Shown: in pieces, positions 22,148 through 34,205 of the stretch
Layout: each line of letters opens with the position of its first letter
How positions within the stretch are numbered: position 1 is the first letter of the stretch
Origin: Tribonema minus
Taxonomy: Eukaryota; Sar; Xanthophyceae; Tribonematales; Tribonemataceae
Reading direction: 5' to 3'
Length of the DNA: 64,000 bases
NCBI GenBank assembly: GCA_017506865.1
Contig: JAFCMP010000024.1
Location: 434,001-498,000, forward strand
Notes under the pieces: model-generated
What the model was told of the DNA's origin: nothing
The model's database searches: none
Seen by the model: the letters and a program-made list of their open reading frames with translations, nothing else
Made by a program: the position numbers and the translations under genes

Positions 22148-25100
22148 TTACTGCACGCCCTTGGCTGCCAGCTCTGCCTTGACGCGCTCGAAGTAGGTGG
22201 GGTCCGGGTACCTGGGGCGCGAAAACATTGTGGGCAGCGCGATAATGCAAACTGCAAGTCATTCTTCAAGTGAAAGTGACGCTCCGTGACTGACACGCGA
22301 CCAGCAATCATAAACTGCGAGTGAGGCTTCTATTGTAAACGTGTGACGCACGGACAGCATGTTGAGGTTGACAGGCCTAGGCGTACAGCAAGTATTGGAG
22401 CGAGAGGCGATTGGCCAGGCTGCTGACAGACTGCCGGTCGCTGCGCAATCACATCCATGCTCTCCGACTTATTCGCTAAATCAGTGCCTTGAAACCACGT
22501 GTCCGAGTGCTGCAAGGTCGTTCTGACGATGAGCGTCAGGCGCCGCTCGGATCAGCGCCGCAGCAGCGCTCTGCACAACCACCGAAGCACGAGACACTCC
22601 CAACAACTCACCCGAAAGCCTGCGCGCCGCCGTTGGTGCGCGTCTTGTGGCGCACGCCGTTCCAGTTGACCCAGTTCGGTACGCCCGCATGCCGACAGTG
22701 AGCGTCAGCCGCTGCTCGAAGCAGCGCCGTAGCAGCAGCGCTTTGCACATACTACCTAAGCGCGATAAATTCCTTTTAGGACTCACCCGAAGGCCTGCAC
22801 GCCGCCGTTGGTGCGCGTCTTGTGGTGCACGCCGTTCCAGATTACGCAGTTCGGTATGCCCGTCGTGACGGACGTGCCCACGGTGAACGTCAGCCGCTGG
22901 TCGAAGCAGCGCTGCAGCAGCGCCAGCACCGCACGCCCGTCGGGGGTGTCGGGTAGGTATGCGACGCGGCTCGTGCCGGAGTAGCGCTGGCCCGGGTGCG
23001 GGTGCTTGGGGCCCTGGATCTGCGCCCGCCAGGGGGGGGGGGTTGGGTGGGGGGGGGGGGGGATGCAAAGGGGGGGGGGGTGTTGAGACGTTTCGACGAT
23101 TGCTGGTGGGGGGGGGGGGGGGATGGGGAGGGGTCAGAATCGGGTCAGACGTTTAGCAATGGTAGGGGGAAGGGGAGTGGGGGGGAGTGGGGGGGCAGTA
23201 TTTGGGGACCGGGGAAGGGGGGGGCTAGGTGGGATGGACATTCACCATGGTGATCCTGCGAATGCACAACTACTATGCACGCTGTGCAAAACCAAGCAGC
23301 TCAATCTGCTGTATGCGAGACACAGTAGCTCTGAGAACTGCGTCACCTTGTGATCTCAGGCACAGTCTACCATCAAAGCATGGACTACGCACGCCCAAGT
23401 CCAGTGGCTTCAACAGTTGTGCCCGTTCCGTGGGCTCAAAACATACCACCAAAGTGCTGCGCACGCAACTGGCCCTACCCCTGACCATAACCCCAACCCG
23501 GAGAGGGCGCTACACGCTGACCCCCGACGGAAACACCTAACCCCGACCCTCACTCTAAACCTAGCCCTCACCCTAAACGTAACCTGAACCTAATCCTAAC
23601 GCTAATCCTAACCCACAGCGACAATAAACAAAAAGACAAACGCGGTGCTCCCTCACCCCCGACGAGAACGCGTAGTTGATGACAATGGTGCCCGCTCCTG
23701 CGTAGCCGCTGCAGTGCATGTGGGGGCTGGTGGTCACGTTCATTGTGCCCTCGGGCTGATCGCCGATGACGCTGCCGTACATGATGCCGCACGTGGGGCA
23801 CTGCGCGCGACAGAGGCACAGGGAGCAGCGGTCGCTATCAGAGTAGTACTGTGCAAGGCGTGTGCATATGATGCAAGTGTCCTTTTTCGAGGCGCACGCA
23901 CTGCAGCAGTGGCGCTTGCGGTGCCACCGAGTGGCCGCCGATAGAGGTTCCGTACATCACGCCGCACGTCGTGCGCTGCGTGCGTCGAATGCGCACAGCA
24001 CGGGAGCTGCAGATACTGCCATGCACTTTGAAGTCTTGTGTCTCCCTTCCACTCCGCGTGGGGCTGTGTAAGTCCGCGCTGAATGGTCGTTGATGAAGAC
24101 ATCGTCTCGCTCTTGCACGCAGGACGCAAAGCTTGCACGCTGCACCCTGCCCCCCCCACTGCAACGCACCCGCAAGCAACTAGACTACGGCACACACACA
24201 CAGAGGAAAACCCTGCGAAACCACATCATTCTTGCCCCACAGACAGGCGCGCATGAGGTCTTGTGTACCTTCATAGTTCCGCCTGGTTGCGCACATTGCA
24301 CACGTTGGATCTGAATGCGGCTGCATGTGCACTGCCGCAGCTGTGGTTCAGAGGTGCTCGTGGTGCCGTCCGACACGTCGCGGAATAGTTCAATTGTGAA
24401 GTTTGCGGGGGCACGTCACACACACGAGATGAGCGCGGCGCACCACCAAATCGCTGTTGCACCGACCACATCCGTGTCCACATGCCACCTCTGTGTACAC
24501 CGTGACCATCCTTATGAGCGCCGTCTATATTATTATACAAATTAATAGGTGAAGTACTCAAAGTTTGAGCAGCCTGTATTTGACCTTGAAGTTGGCGGTG
24601 TGCGACGCACCGCGTCGGCACCGACCACACCACGCAGGGCAGCGCAGGCAATTCAGGTGCAGGCTACTTCAATTCAAGCTTCAAGAGCGTTCTCCTGCCG
24701 CGCTGCGCAGAGAGAGCTGCACCCGCGTGCTCATCGCACTTCAAGCTCAACATCAAACTCACGCTGTAAAAGATGGGCGAGCTGAGGCGACGCGTGGCGC
24801 GCTTGCCGTGGCGCCGGTGACACGGAACAGCCTGACGATGCAGTAGCTGTGCGCGTCTCACTTCAATCCAACTGCAATTCACTGATTAACAAACATGGTG
24901 GCGCAAGCTGACGGGCAATGCGCGCTTGCCGTGAGATCGATGTCGAACACCATGGCGATGCAGTCGCGAGTACGCATTCTCACTTGAAGTTTGACTTCAA
25001 ATTAATTATCAAAGAGCATGGGGGCACGCGCGGCGTACTTGCCTTGGGGCCGGTGGCGTGGAACACCCCAGGCGGCTATGCAGTTGCGGTACGCACTCTC

Positions 25101-28100
25101 ACTTCAAGTTCAACGTCAACTTCACTAGAAGTATGAAAAATCATGGGGTACGGCGCGCTTGCCTTGGGGCCGGTGGCGTGGAACACTTTCTCGATGCAGG
25201 CGCGGTGCAGGTAGTGCCCCGGGACGCACCGGCGCAGCCGCAGCGCCTCCTGCCCGTTTCCCTTGGAGAACCCCTGCGTGGAGGGCGCGGTGAGTGAAGT
25301 TCATGAGTGAATGAATCAAAAAAATGTGAACGGATGAATGGAGGAGTTGATGCGCGCAGCCGCAGCGCCTCCTGCCCGTCCCCCTTGGAAACCCCTGCGT
25401 GGAGGGCGCGGTGAGTGAAATTCATGAGCGAACGAATGAAAAGCATGAACGGATGAATGGGTGAGTGGATGCGCGCAGCGCGCGATCTCCGGCACCGTGA
25501 GAGTCAACGTCAACAAGTCAAATTTCAATGCGCGAGTTAATGCCAACAGGACAAGAGTCAAGGAGTCAAGGTCAAGGGCTGGAGTGTGCAGCAGCGTCAA
25601 CGTCGACAAGTCCAAGTCCACGAGTCAAGGTCAAGGGCCGGAGTGTGCGGCTGTACAGTCTGGCCTCTTGATAGGAATGGAGCTGCTCGCCCCCTTGTGA
25701 GAGGCCTTGCACGTAAAGGCGCCATCGAGAGAGTCAAAGTCAGAAGAGGCGCGTTTGCACAACGTAGTTGCAGTTAACGTCGCCAAGTCAGAGTCAATGT
25801 CAACAAGTCAGAGTCAAGGAGCCCAAGGGCATGGAGTGTGCAGTACACATCTGGACTGTTTCCAGTCATGAACAACGAGCTAGGCCCAGCTGCGGCGCCT
25901 GCCTGCCCGCCCCTCGCGATACCTCCACGGCACGAGAAGGCGCCGTCAGAGTCAGCGTCAGAGTTGGAGTCAAACATATGGTGTCACAGGCGCAGCAGCA
26001 GCGCCTCCTGCCCAAGAAACCCTGCGCAAGACTCGTTTGCACGACAATGTCAGAGTCGAAGTCGACAAGTCAGAGTCAACGGGTCCCGAGCCAAGGTTGG
26101 GGTGCGAGGGAGTTTACGTAGCCAACAGCTCGCCATCGTACGCGCCGTGCTGTGCGTGGTGCCATACGCAAAGTGCATGGATAGATGTGCTCGCACAGAA
26201 ATGCACGAGAGCATCAACGTAACGCCGTCACAGAGTCAGTGCGGGGGGGGTGCGCAGCAGTACAGTCTTGGGTGGGGGGGTGGGGGGGGGGGGGGGGAGG
26301 GGCTTTGGCAACGTCGTTCACAAGTGATCGCGAATGCGTGTTGCGACGCTGCGTCGCAAGATACGTACAGATTCTGGTGGCAAGCGTCACGTTCACTCAT
26401 CTGGGCGCTTTCGCCCCCTCATCTGGCGTCAATCTCATGCGCAATCTCCGCGCTTCTGCACCCGCAGCGAGCGCCAACAACGAGCGCGATATGAGTGCAA
26501 GGCGCAGATGCGCGAGCGCGTGCGCAGCAACGCATGCGGCGAGGCTGCAGCACAACGAGCGCGATGTGAGTGCAAGGCGCACATGCGCGGAGACCATCCC
26601 ACGCGACGCCGTCACAGTCGCTGCGAATCCTGTGGTGTGCAGCAGCGCACGCGCTGAGGCTGCAGCACAAGCGTGCACGTGGCTCGTTGATACTATCCAG
26701 TGCCCGCTTGTTGGCCGACCTGGTGTCCTGGCAGAAAGAGGCCTTTGCGTTGTTTGTCAATGTCAGCACATGTCCATCAAGATTGCAAATGTTTTGCGCG
26801 CTGCTTAGTGCACGACAGTGCTCGTGCAACTCCAGCGCGCGCAGGCATCGCCCCCGCGGCGGAACGACTGCAGCAGCGGCCCGCGAACCGCCTGACATCA
26901 CCACTCCCCACTGCCGCTCTTCCGACTGACAGAGGGGCTGCGCGCAGTACACCCCGTATACTCCCTGTGCACCGTGTACTGTACACCAGCAGTTCACTGT
27001 ACTCACATCCAGGCAGATGGCGCACGCCTCGTCGTCCGCGCACGCGGCAGTGCAGTCCTCCGCGAGCTCCACCTCCGCCGCCGGCGTCGCCGCTGCGCCG
27101 CCGCCGCTGCCGCCGCCGTCTCTGCCGCCAGATGCCAGCGCCGCCGCTGCCGCCGCCGGGCCAAAGCCGCCAAAGCCGTAGCCGTACTGCGCCGCCGCTG
27201 CCGCCGCCGCGGCCGCGTTGTGCGCTGCCGCCGCGGGCTGCGCCGCCGCCGCCGCCGCCGCCGCGGCGCCGCACTCGCCGCGCAGGCGGATCGCGCGCAG
27301 CGCGCCCGTGCGCGCGTTGTACTGCGTCAGCGCGTTGAAATCGATCTCGAACGCGTGCAGGCGCGGGGTCTCGAGGTGGAGCGTCGTGCGCACGCGGCGC
27401 GACGCGCGCGCTAGGCGCAGCAGCTCGCACGCATCCGCGTCGTAGGGGACCCACGAGCCGCCGTCGTCCTGGTACTCCCAGAGCTCCGCGGGGGGGGGCG
27501 CAGCGGCGGCGCGCGCTGCGCAGCCAAGGCGGTGCGCACGCGAGCGCAAACGGGTTATTACAGCGTTGGCGGGGGGCGGGGCGGCGTGTGCTGCGCGCGG
27601 GTAGTGTTGTGCGCACGAGTGCGTACACTGACATTGGTGTTCTTGACGCATGGGGCGTGACTCGTCAAGTATGGCTAGGGTTGCATGACCCCCATGTTGC
27701 GGTCGCAGTTGGGGGTTTTACGTTCAGATGAGGTTGGGGGTCCACTTTAAAGTGAGGGTGAGGGCAAAGGGATTGAGGTGGCACGCAGGGTCGGGCTAAG
27801 CTACAGTCCTGCCAGCGGCGCAAGACTAAGCGGACCAGCATTGCAAGCGCGAATGGAAAATCGCGCGAGTTGTTGTGAAGCACTCTCTCCTGTAACGGGT
27901 GTTAAGCCGGGGGTATGACATACAAATGCACACGCCAAATTGAAAGTAGTCGCCATCATACTTTAAGTTGACGTTCAAGTAACTACCTGTGTTGACGCGC
28001 TTGAGCTCCCTGCGGAAGCCGGTGAGGGCGTTCACCTGGACCATGGCGGCAAAGTCGATGTCGTAGATCGCCCCTGCAGCGGGCACGGAGACTCCAGAGG

Positions 28101-29701
28101 AGCGTACACGCATGAGCACGCATGGTGGCGCTGTAAGCCTTCAGGGTGCACACTTCGGTGATCAAGAGTAGAGTGGAGACCTTCAATGCGTAAGTCATGG
28201 GACCATACCCTTGCAAATACTTCCAAGTGTTTCATGGGGTGACGTTCCGCTACAGTGGCGCCCGTGCCACTGGAAGGAGCTCTGATGCAGGGCGCCTAAA
28301 GCCGTGCTGAAAGTTGAGCATCGCTGCGGAAAACACTCTCTTGGACCGCCCCTAAAGCTGACGCCACGGTTTTACATGAAAAATGGGGATCTGGGCACCA
28401 TGCTGGACACTCCCATGCTGCCCCATCTGTAGGATGTGGGTTGCCAGGCTGTTGGCGCGGGTAAAGGATTGGCAGCGTCAGTGCACATGGGTGTGGTGCC
28501 GCATGAGCCGCTGCAGCCGCGCAGCCTGCGCAGCGCGTCGACACGACGCACACTGCTGTCAGTGCTGCTACTGCTGCTGCTGCTGCCGCTGCCGCTGCTA
28601 CTTGCGGCGGCGCTGCGGATGCGCTGCACTGTGGCTCCGTATGGGCAGCCGCAGCACCTTGGTCACGGCGTTAAGGCGCAGCGCACTATTCTCAGGGGCA
28701 CCAAGAGCTGCGTCAAACACAGGGCCTTGACGTTTCTGTCGCGCTGACAACAATGCTGCTTGCATGATGCTGCTGCTTGTGCGAGTCTCTCTCTCGCTGC
28801 AGCTGTTAGTGATGACAAGGAGCGTAGCAAATGCTTCATTCGATGGTGAGGGAGCACACATCACGTGTGCGGGCTCCTGGCCACTCTTGACCAGCCCTAG
28901 CAACAGGTCAAACATCCATAGCCAAACGCACTGCCGTCTTTCTTTCTGAGTTGACATGCAGTGTTCATACGTCCTCAGTGCTGCAGAGGACCTTCCACTT
29001 CACTTGTGATGGTCATCTCAACCATCAATGTGACCTTACTGCCGATGCTAAGCAAACATGTACACACATAGTTCACGCCACTTGTGACATATGCTGTAAG
29101 ATGACTACTGTATGATCTGCAGTGCACAGGGGCCTCATGAACCAATCAGATGAGGTGCTCACTTCCACTTCCCAGCCTCTTATACTGTACAGTGGGATGT
29201 TGGCAGCAGGCACACAGAGAAACCAGGCTGGAAACTGCCAGATACTGCTGGTTGAGGCTCTCAGCGCAACTGCAACTGCATACGAACTGATAGTGAATGA
29301 TTGCCATAGCAACCGCAGGCTCCGAGCAACTAGCTTTCAGGCCGTTTAAATAGACTTGAGTTGAAGCCAGAACTGACTGTAAAGGCTGTAGCATTAATAA
29401 TGGATCATGCGCAGCTGGACACCATCAACGAGTCAGCATCGTCCACACCAGGCAGCAGCTGACAGATGTGACATCTCGCAGGCCGGCTGTAAGCTGGAGT
29501 TCGTTTCACAAGAAAGAACGCCACACAAGTCGTACCTGTGCCCGCTATCCCTCCATTAGGGCTGGTGATGCGCACTGTGGGACTCCCGTTCGTGAAGGCT
29601 GTCTCCACGAGATCCGCCGTGTCCACGGCATACGCGCCCCAGATCACCCCATAGTGAGTCTTGTGGGCGTACAGCCACGCTATACCGGCCGGTAGCGGCA
29701 T
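22148..29701 (-). CDS. Deltex-type E3 ubiquitin ligase, WWE-WWE-RING-DTC, complete, seven exons, 429 aa
   Basis: Exons in transcript order are 29701-29536, 28073-27987, 27515-27007, 25249-25163, 23800-23657, 23019-22787 and 22211-22148: 1290 nt, all phases match. The first WWE domain (about residues 7-83) contains AWLYAHKTHYGVIWGAY and IYDIDFAAMVQVNALTG. The second WWE is at about 97-165 (LWEYQDDGGSWVPYD, FEIDFNALTQYNARTGA). An Ala/Gly linker precedes the RING, assembled from CAICLD (exon 3), RRCVPGHYLHRACIEK (exon 4) and CPTCGIMYG (exon 5). The Deltex C-terminal domain follows: GDQPEGTM, HPHPGQRYSGTSRVAYLPD, FTVGTSVTTG, WNGVHHKT, YPDPTYFERVKAELAAKG. WWE binds poly-ADP-ribose and DTC binds ADP-ribose in known Deltex proteins, so it may ubiquitinate ADP-ribosylated targets. 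The intron after exon 4 uses a GC donor. The start ATG fits the phase, but an upstream 5' exon cannot be excluded. Confidence 0.93.
22609..22738 (-). repeat. Decoy copy of the 3' half of Deltex exon 6
   Basis: About 130 bases match exon 6 (22787-22930), including the codons for HHKTRTNGG and the donor region, lying 180 bp further into the intron. A stop-free reading is lost in parts. Confidence 0.82.
23530..23620. repeat. Degenerate telomere-like CCCTAA tract
   Basis: Repeated CCTAACC-type hexamers and heptamers lie in the Deltex intron just beyond the exon 5 donor. On the gene's sense strand they read TTAGGG-like. Confidence 0.75.
23925..23990 (-). repeat. Decoy copy of the 5' edge of Deltex exon 5
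   Basis: On the minus strand it reads acgtgcggcgtgatgtacgg with an upstream CAG, matching the CPTCGIMYGSVIG start of exon 5 as TTCGVMYGTSIGG. It is 160-190 bp upstream of the true exon. Confidence 0.75.
24785..25080 (-). repeat. Three decoy copies of the 3' edge of Deltex exon 4, each with a GC donor
   Basis: On the minus strand, copies ending GGCCCCAAG|GCAAGT (about 25040), CTCACG|GCAAGC (about 24925) and GCCACG|GCAAGC (about 24800) follow the true edge GGCCCCAAG|GCAAGC (25163|25162). All four keep GC instead of GT. Confidence 0.82.
25157..25162 (-). other. Non-canonical GC 5' splice site (GC-AG intron)
   Basis: The exon 4 donor of the Deltex gene is AAG|GCAAGC. Exon 4 must end here because the next exon supplies the last RING cysteine pair in phase 0. 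No GT lies at a compatible position. Confidence 0.8.
25340..26035 (-). repeat. Decoy copies of the 5' edge of Deltex exon 4
   Basis: The acceptor edge GGGCAG|GAGGCGCTGCGG (true at 25249) recurs at about 25355-25400 nearly intact. It recurs as decayed versions at about 25885-25925 and 25990-26030 (GGGCAG|GAGGCGCTGCTGCTG). Conservation of GGGCAG|GAGGCG in the better copies supports that acceptor over the nearby CGCAG|GGG. Confidence 0.7.
26475..26665. repeat. Short tandem repeat, ~75 bp unit, in a Deltex intron
   Basis: The block CAACGAGCGCGATATGAGTG through GCTGCAGCA is followed directly by a second copy and a partial third ending GCTGAGGCTGCAGCACAAGC. It lies inside the intron between exons 3 and 4. 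No link to a nearby exon edge was recognised. Confidence 0.65.
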
Positions 29702-30005
29702 CGTGTGCGCTTACAGGCTTGGCACAGCCCGGGATGACAAGCTAGCCTTATTGACCTGGCCTGGCTGATAAACAGCAGGTCTGCGTGGGGATGGCTTGCG
29801 ACGCGGGCTCCTGCACTAGAAAAACTGCTAGTACTGCAGCTGCTGCTCTCACAACACTTGCTGCGAAGGAAAGAGAACAAGGCAGCAGGGCCGCTGTTCC
29901 TCTGATCAATAAAAAAACATCCAGGAACTGTCTAGAAAGTGTCTTTTTCGGCAATGTTCTGTAACGGTTTTGAAGTGTGAAGTGGAGCACCGCATAAGCA
30001 GTGCC
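29702..30005. promoter_or_regulatory. Divergent spacer between Deltex and a candidate small gene
   Basis: The spacer is 304 bp and would hold the Deltex promoter (minus) and possibly that of the candidate gene at 30006 (plus). It is less GC-rich than its surroundings. No clear TATA box or other motif was recognised. Confidence 0.3.
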
Positions 30006-31378
30006 ATGGGCGGGAGTTCCTCGAAGGACGATCAAGAACCAACTATCAGCGATCACAAGCGGAATTTGGTAGGTACATCATGAAAGCAGCAAGAAAAAAT
30101 GCGTTGATTTTTTTTTCCTGTGCTGCATTTTGGATTTGCAACGAGCCTGTAGTCTAGGAATGGGAGCAGTACATTCTGCGCCTCTGAGCTGTCAGCAAAT
30201 GCGAGTCATGTGATGACATGGCGTTTTGTTTCATCGAAGCACCGCCATGTTATCGCAAGTGCTGCGTCACGAGCCGAACCGAGCCATCGATCTTCAGAGT
30301 TGTTTTGCTAGGGATGTGCTGTTATTTTATAATTAAACATGTTTTTGGTGACAATTGCAGCACAAGCTTACATCCATCAAACACTGTCGTATAGAGGGCC
30401 CTGTGCTTTCGATCTTGTCTAGAGGTGCTGGGCACTGCTTTGACTAGACTTCGATACAGACCACATCTCTGGCTTTTTATCCGAGCTTGCAGCCACCCCC
30501 TGGCTGCAACATGCAAGGCACTATGACCTCAAACGCTGCAATGCTCACCCCTGGCAGCGCCACCAAGGTACAGTAGTGACAAGCAAGGAGTCTGCCTGTA
30601 CTTGTATGTAGCAATCGATCAAGTCACCAGCAAGGCTGTGAGTTGGGCAGGGACACATGTTGAAACCAGACATTGTGAGGCTGATACTGCTGGCAAAGAA
30701 CACGTGGAGCGGCCCTGAGTGTAGCAAACGCAACAGTGGCCGGTATGCAACGCACTGCGCGAGGGTTGCGCCTGCAAGCGTGCACGCTGCTGCGAGGATT
30801 TGCCGACAGCTTCCAGGCCAAATCAGAATGACACAGTCCCGCGAACTGGGTTGTGAACTATTTCCATTTTCATTGACTCAATCGCGCGGCCCCGCCATGC
30901 TGTCGGCGCAAGTGGCGTCGGCGGAGTTGAGGCTGATTGTGCGTGCTTGCATGCTCCGTCGGCAGCCTGAATGCCAATGCCACTGGCGTCGGTGTGCGCC
31001 CGCAGCCAGACACCACAACGAAGCACTTCAAGTACAATTATACTAATTCAATAAACCGAAGAAGATATGTAGATCAGATCGGCGTCACCGGCTCCTCTCC
31101 CCCGCTGGCTCGCGCACGCAGAGGCAAAATCAGGCGGACAGAAACAAGTGCATTTCACAGCAATATTCCAGTGAAGTGCCACTTCTTTCCAAAACATACA
31201 TGTACACACCACCCGTGAATCTCATGCACCATTACTGCCTGGCGGCTTGCGCTTGCAGGAGCAAAAGAAGGCGGACAGAAAGAAGCGTGTGTCAAAGCTG
31301 GAGAAGAGTTGGCGCGAGGCGCAGGCCATGACTGTAAAATCGCCCGATGGCTCCCCAAAAAAGACAGGAAAGAAGTGA
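30006..31378 (+). CDS. Candidate small two-exon gene, possible N-myristoylated basic protein (60 aa)
   Basis: A 63-nt exon at 30006-30068 begins MGGSSSKDDQEP, a good N-myristoylation context, and ends TTG|GTAGGT. A clear terminal exon, 31259-31378, follows CTTGCAG. It reads EQKKADRKKRVSKLEKSW then REAQAM, ending SPDGSPKKTGKK and TGA. The two join in phase 0 to give a 60-residue, lysine-rich, helical protein. A decayed copy of the terminal exon's acceptor edge lies at about 31095-31140 (CGCAG|AGGCAAAATCAGGCGGACAG), the same signature seen at real exons in this window. The terminal exon is more credible than the first one. Other exons may lie between, or the two may belong to different genes. 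No family recognised. Confidence 0.35.
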
Positions 31379-31592
31379 TAGTGGTCGTTGTGTTGTAGAG
31401 GGCCTGCTGGTGCTCGTGTGCACATGATGGCAGGCACAACGGGTGTGGGCAGCAGGTTGTGCTGCCTAGCACGCCTTTCGGACACGTCGACATGCACAGA
31501 TACATACAAGGCTGTAAATACACGATTCTGCTGGTGCATCGTCTTTCAGGCGCCGCTTGTTGTTTAACGCTTCGCGCAGGCATGTTCCCCTA

Positions 31593-34205
31593 CTTTTCAT
31601 TAATTCTCGCTCAGGGCGCGAAAAAGCCCAGATGATGGTCTAACTTGATGCTGCTGTACAGAATCTGCATGTCGTGTGACTTCTGAAAGTGTTTCAACGC
31701 CAACCACTCAAACGCCGCCGCCGCCAAATGGCATCTCGGGATCCTCCCTTACGTCCTCCTCCATGTGCCCCCCCCCCCTGGATTCTGCCATGTGTGTCAT
31801 GACACGGCCAGAGTACGCCATGTGGAGCGCTGCCGACAGCGCCGAGCGTAAGCGCGCCAGGGCGATGCCCTTGAGAGCCTTAGGGCGCGCTCCTCCGGGC
31901 ACTGACATCCTGCTGGCATACTCCGTCGCCACAGCCTCCAGCAGCTTCCGCCCCTGCTCCCCGATGCTGCCAAAAGACCCGATTCCCAAAGTGGCAAGTT
32001 TGTAGCAATTCTGGTCATAATGACCAATATAGTGGGATAATTTGGCGGCCTCTTGGTCGCGGCAGCACTGCTCGGGGTCTGCTGCAGTCTTCGCCGCCCG
32101 CGACGCCACCTGTGCCTCGAAGCAGGTGACGTCCACCATGAGCGGTAGGTGACGTGTCGGGTCGTCGTAGCCGGTCACCGGGAAGGCGTCGGCGACCCGG
32201 CGGATCCCAGAAACGGCGTGTAGTCCTCGTCCACCAGTCCCGTTTTGAGGTATTGCCGCAGGATGCGCTGCGTGGCCCTCTTGACGCTATTGTGGACGAT
32301 GGTGTCGTGCGCCTTGACGCGTGGCGCTTGACACAGACATGCATGCAGGGTGCCGCCCGGCGACTTCCCGCACAGCTTGCAGCCTGCCGTCTGCTCCTCT
32401 ACTCCGATGGCGCGTTTGACGGCCAGCTGCCAGGATAGGCCATCGAACGAAGCCGTTGTGGAGTACATGGGCTCGTTGAGGAATGCCATGCCGATCGAGT
32501 GCATGTGGCGCTGCGACCGGAATCGAGCAAGTGCTTGCGTGCGTTGTGTGCCCTGCGGCAGCTGTTGCAGGTCCGCCTCCACTTTATCTGCGATCTCGGT
32601 AGCGACGGCATCTGCAAGCGTACTCTGATTGAGGGCGCCTCAGGCTACACTGCAGCTGTAGAGCACTGACGTCAAGTACACCGTGAGCAGCGCCCGCACC
32701 GGTGCCACCAGCTGCTGGCGGCCGTGGCGGCGGCTGCTGCATATGTGGCTGCTGCTGCTGCTGCTGATGCATGAGCGCTGGTGGCAGCATATGTTCCAGC
32801 TTGTCGCCTGTTGCTGCACGCAGGGATGCGGCAGCTGTGGCGATCGTCCGCATGAGGGGCAGGCGCGCCACCTCTGCTGCTGCTGCGCCTTGTAGCATTG
32901 CTGGTGTGGAGCGTGCAGCGACTGCATTGATGGCTGCCGCTGCTGCGCGCGCTGGAGCAGCTGCGCCGCCTGCCATTGCTGCTGCTGGTGTCGCTGCTGC
33001 CGTAGGTGCTGGTGCAGCGCCTGCCGCATTGGCCGCTGCCACCGCCGTCGCCGCTGTCGCAGCCGACACGGTTGCGGCGCCGCCTGCTGCCGCTGCTCCT
33101 GTTGCAGGTGCTGCAGCAGCCCTAGTAGGGCCTGGAGCAGCTGTGTTGCCTATGCCCGCAGCAGCTGCTGGTGATGCTGCCGCAGCTAGTGATGCCGCCG
33201 ATGCCGCTTGAGGTGCAACATGTGCTGCCGCTGCTGCTGCCTCTGATGCTGGAGCAGCTGCTGCTGCCACCGCTGCTGCTGCCGCCGGAGTGATTGCGCC
33301 GTGCGCCGCCGCTGCTGCCGCTGGTGCCGCCTGTGCTGCCGCAGCGGCCCCTGATCCAGCGGTAGCTGCGCCGTGTGTCGCCGGAATGGCTGCGCCATGA
33401 GCGCGGCCTGCCGCTGATGCAGTTGCCGCTGCCGGTGGAGCGGTCGCGCCTCCACTGGTAAACGCCGCTGCCGCTGCCAGTGTAACAGTTGCAGCTGCTG
33501 GTGCTGCTGGTGCTGGTGCTACTGCCGCTGCAGCCGGCGCCGCTTGTGTTGCCGCATCCTCAGCAGCGTTGTCTGCGGCTTGAGGAGTCGCCTGCTGCAG
33601 CACCCCCGCCCATCCAGAGAGTGCTGGTTGCAGCGCTTGCAGCGTGCCCGCCACATACGCAGCATCAGCGATGTCGCAGGCGCTGGTAATGCCAAGGCCG
33701 CCATGCCGTGTTGGGAGTTGCGCTTGTTGTAGGGCGGGGCCGTTGCTGCCAGATGGAAGCGGGCACCACTTTGCTCAAACTGGCGCCAGGTCTGGCCTGG
33801 TGGCTGCAGGCCCATTGAGTGTTCGAGCACCCACTGCGTGACCCGATCCCACTCCTTGGCGGCTGGCGCTGTCTGTGTAGTGGGATTAGTGCGCAGGCAG
33901 TACGTCATGCGAGGCACCACGCAGTAGCGCAGTAACCTGAACATAGCCCTCGGAGATGTCAGGCGCGCGCATCGCTCTGCGAATCGAGCCCCTGCCCCGC
34001 CGGCACCCGCTTCCCTGCGCAGCCATGCCTCCACAAAGCTGCTGTGGCCCACCGGCACCCCCAGCAACACAGCTCCGCGGTTCTGATTTTCGTCAGTATC
34101 CCCCACTAGCTGAACGCCCAGCTGCTGCAGCAGTTGCCGCTCGTGGTCTGTCACCACATGCCCCCTGCCAGTACTTGTTTCATGGGGGCTGCCAGGTGAC
34201 TGCAC
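31593..34205 (-). mobile_element. Broken, 5'-truncated LINE (R2-like group), 3' part only
   Basis: Minus-strand frames give, in order: a post-catalytic RT stretch (34205-33519, LLGVPVGHSSFVEAWLRREA, cf. GVPVGTEGFVRAQVAATLRA in the intact LINE); an Ala-rich spacer of about 300 codons (33654-32650); a zinc-knuckle region (CKLCGKSPGG...HACLCQ, about 32370); the endonuclease (RVADAF ... LMVDVTCFEA, about 32180-32120); and the C-terminus ending [19 protein letters not shown] at 31708. The coding changes frame between these blocks at least twice. The 3' UTR is only ~110 bp and ends TTAATGAAAAGTAG. It is clearly a different family from the intact LINE, and it is the source family of the short tails at 12.7, 20.2, 36.2 and 51.4 kb. 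Confidence 0.85.

Noticed and set aside
25163-25274. Deltex exon 4 starting at 25274 (CGCAG|GGG acceptor)
   Set aside because: It would need a 2-nt lead from exon 3, which ends in phase 0. The inner acceptor GGGCAG|GAG restores phase and RING spacing and is conserved in the decoys.
28383-28747. Leu/Cys-rich plus-strand ORFs in Deltex intron 1
   Set aside because: They derive from CTG-rich DNA with no domain and no splice support.
32584-33654. 356-codon Ala-rich ORF as a separate host gene
   Set aside because: It lies within the broken LINE between RT-like and zinc-knuckle frames and is a low-complexity spacer of that element.
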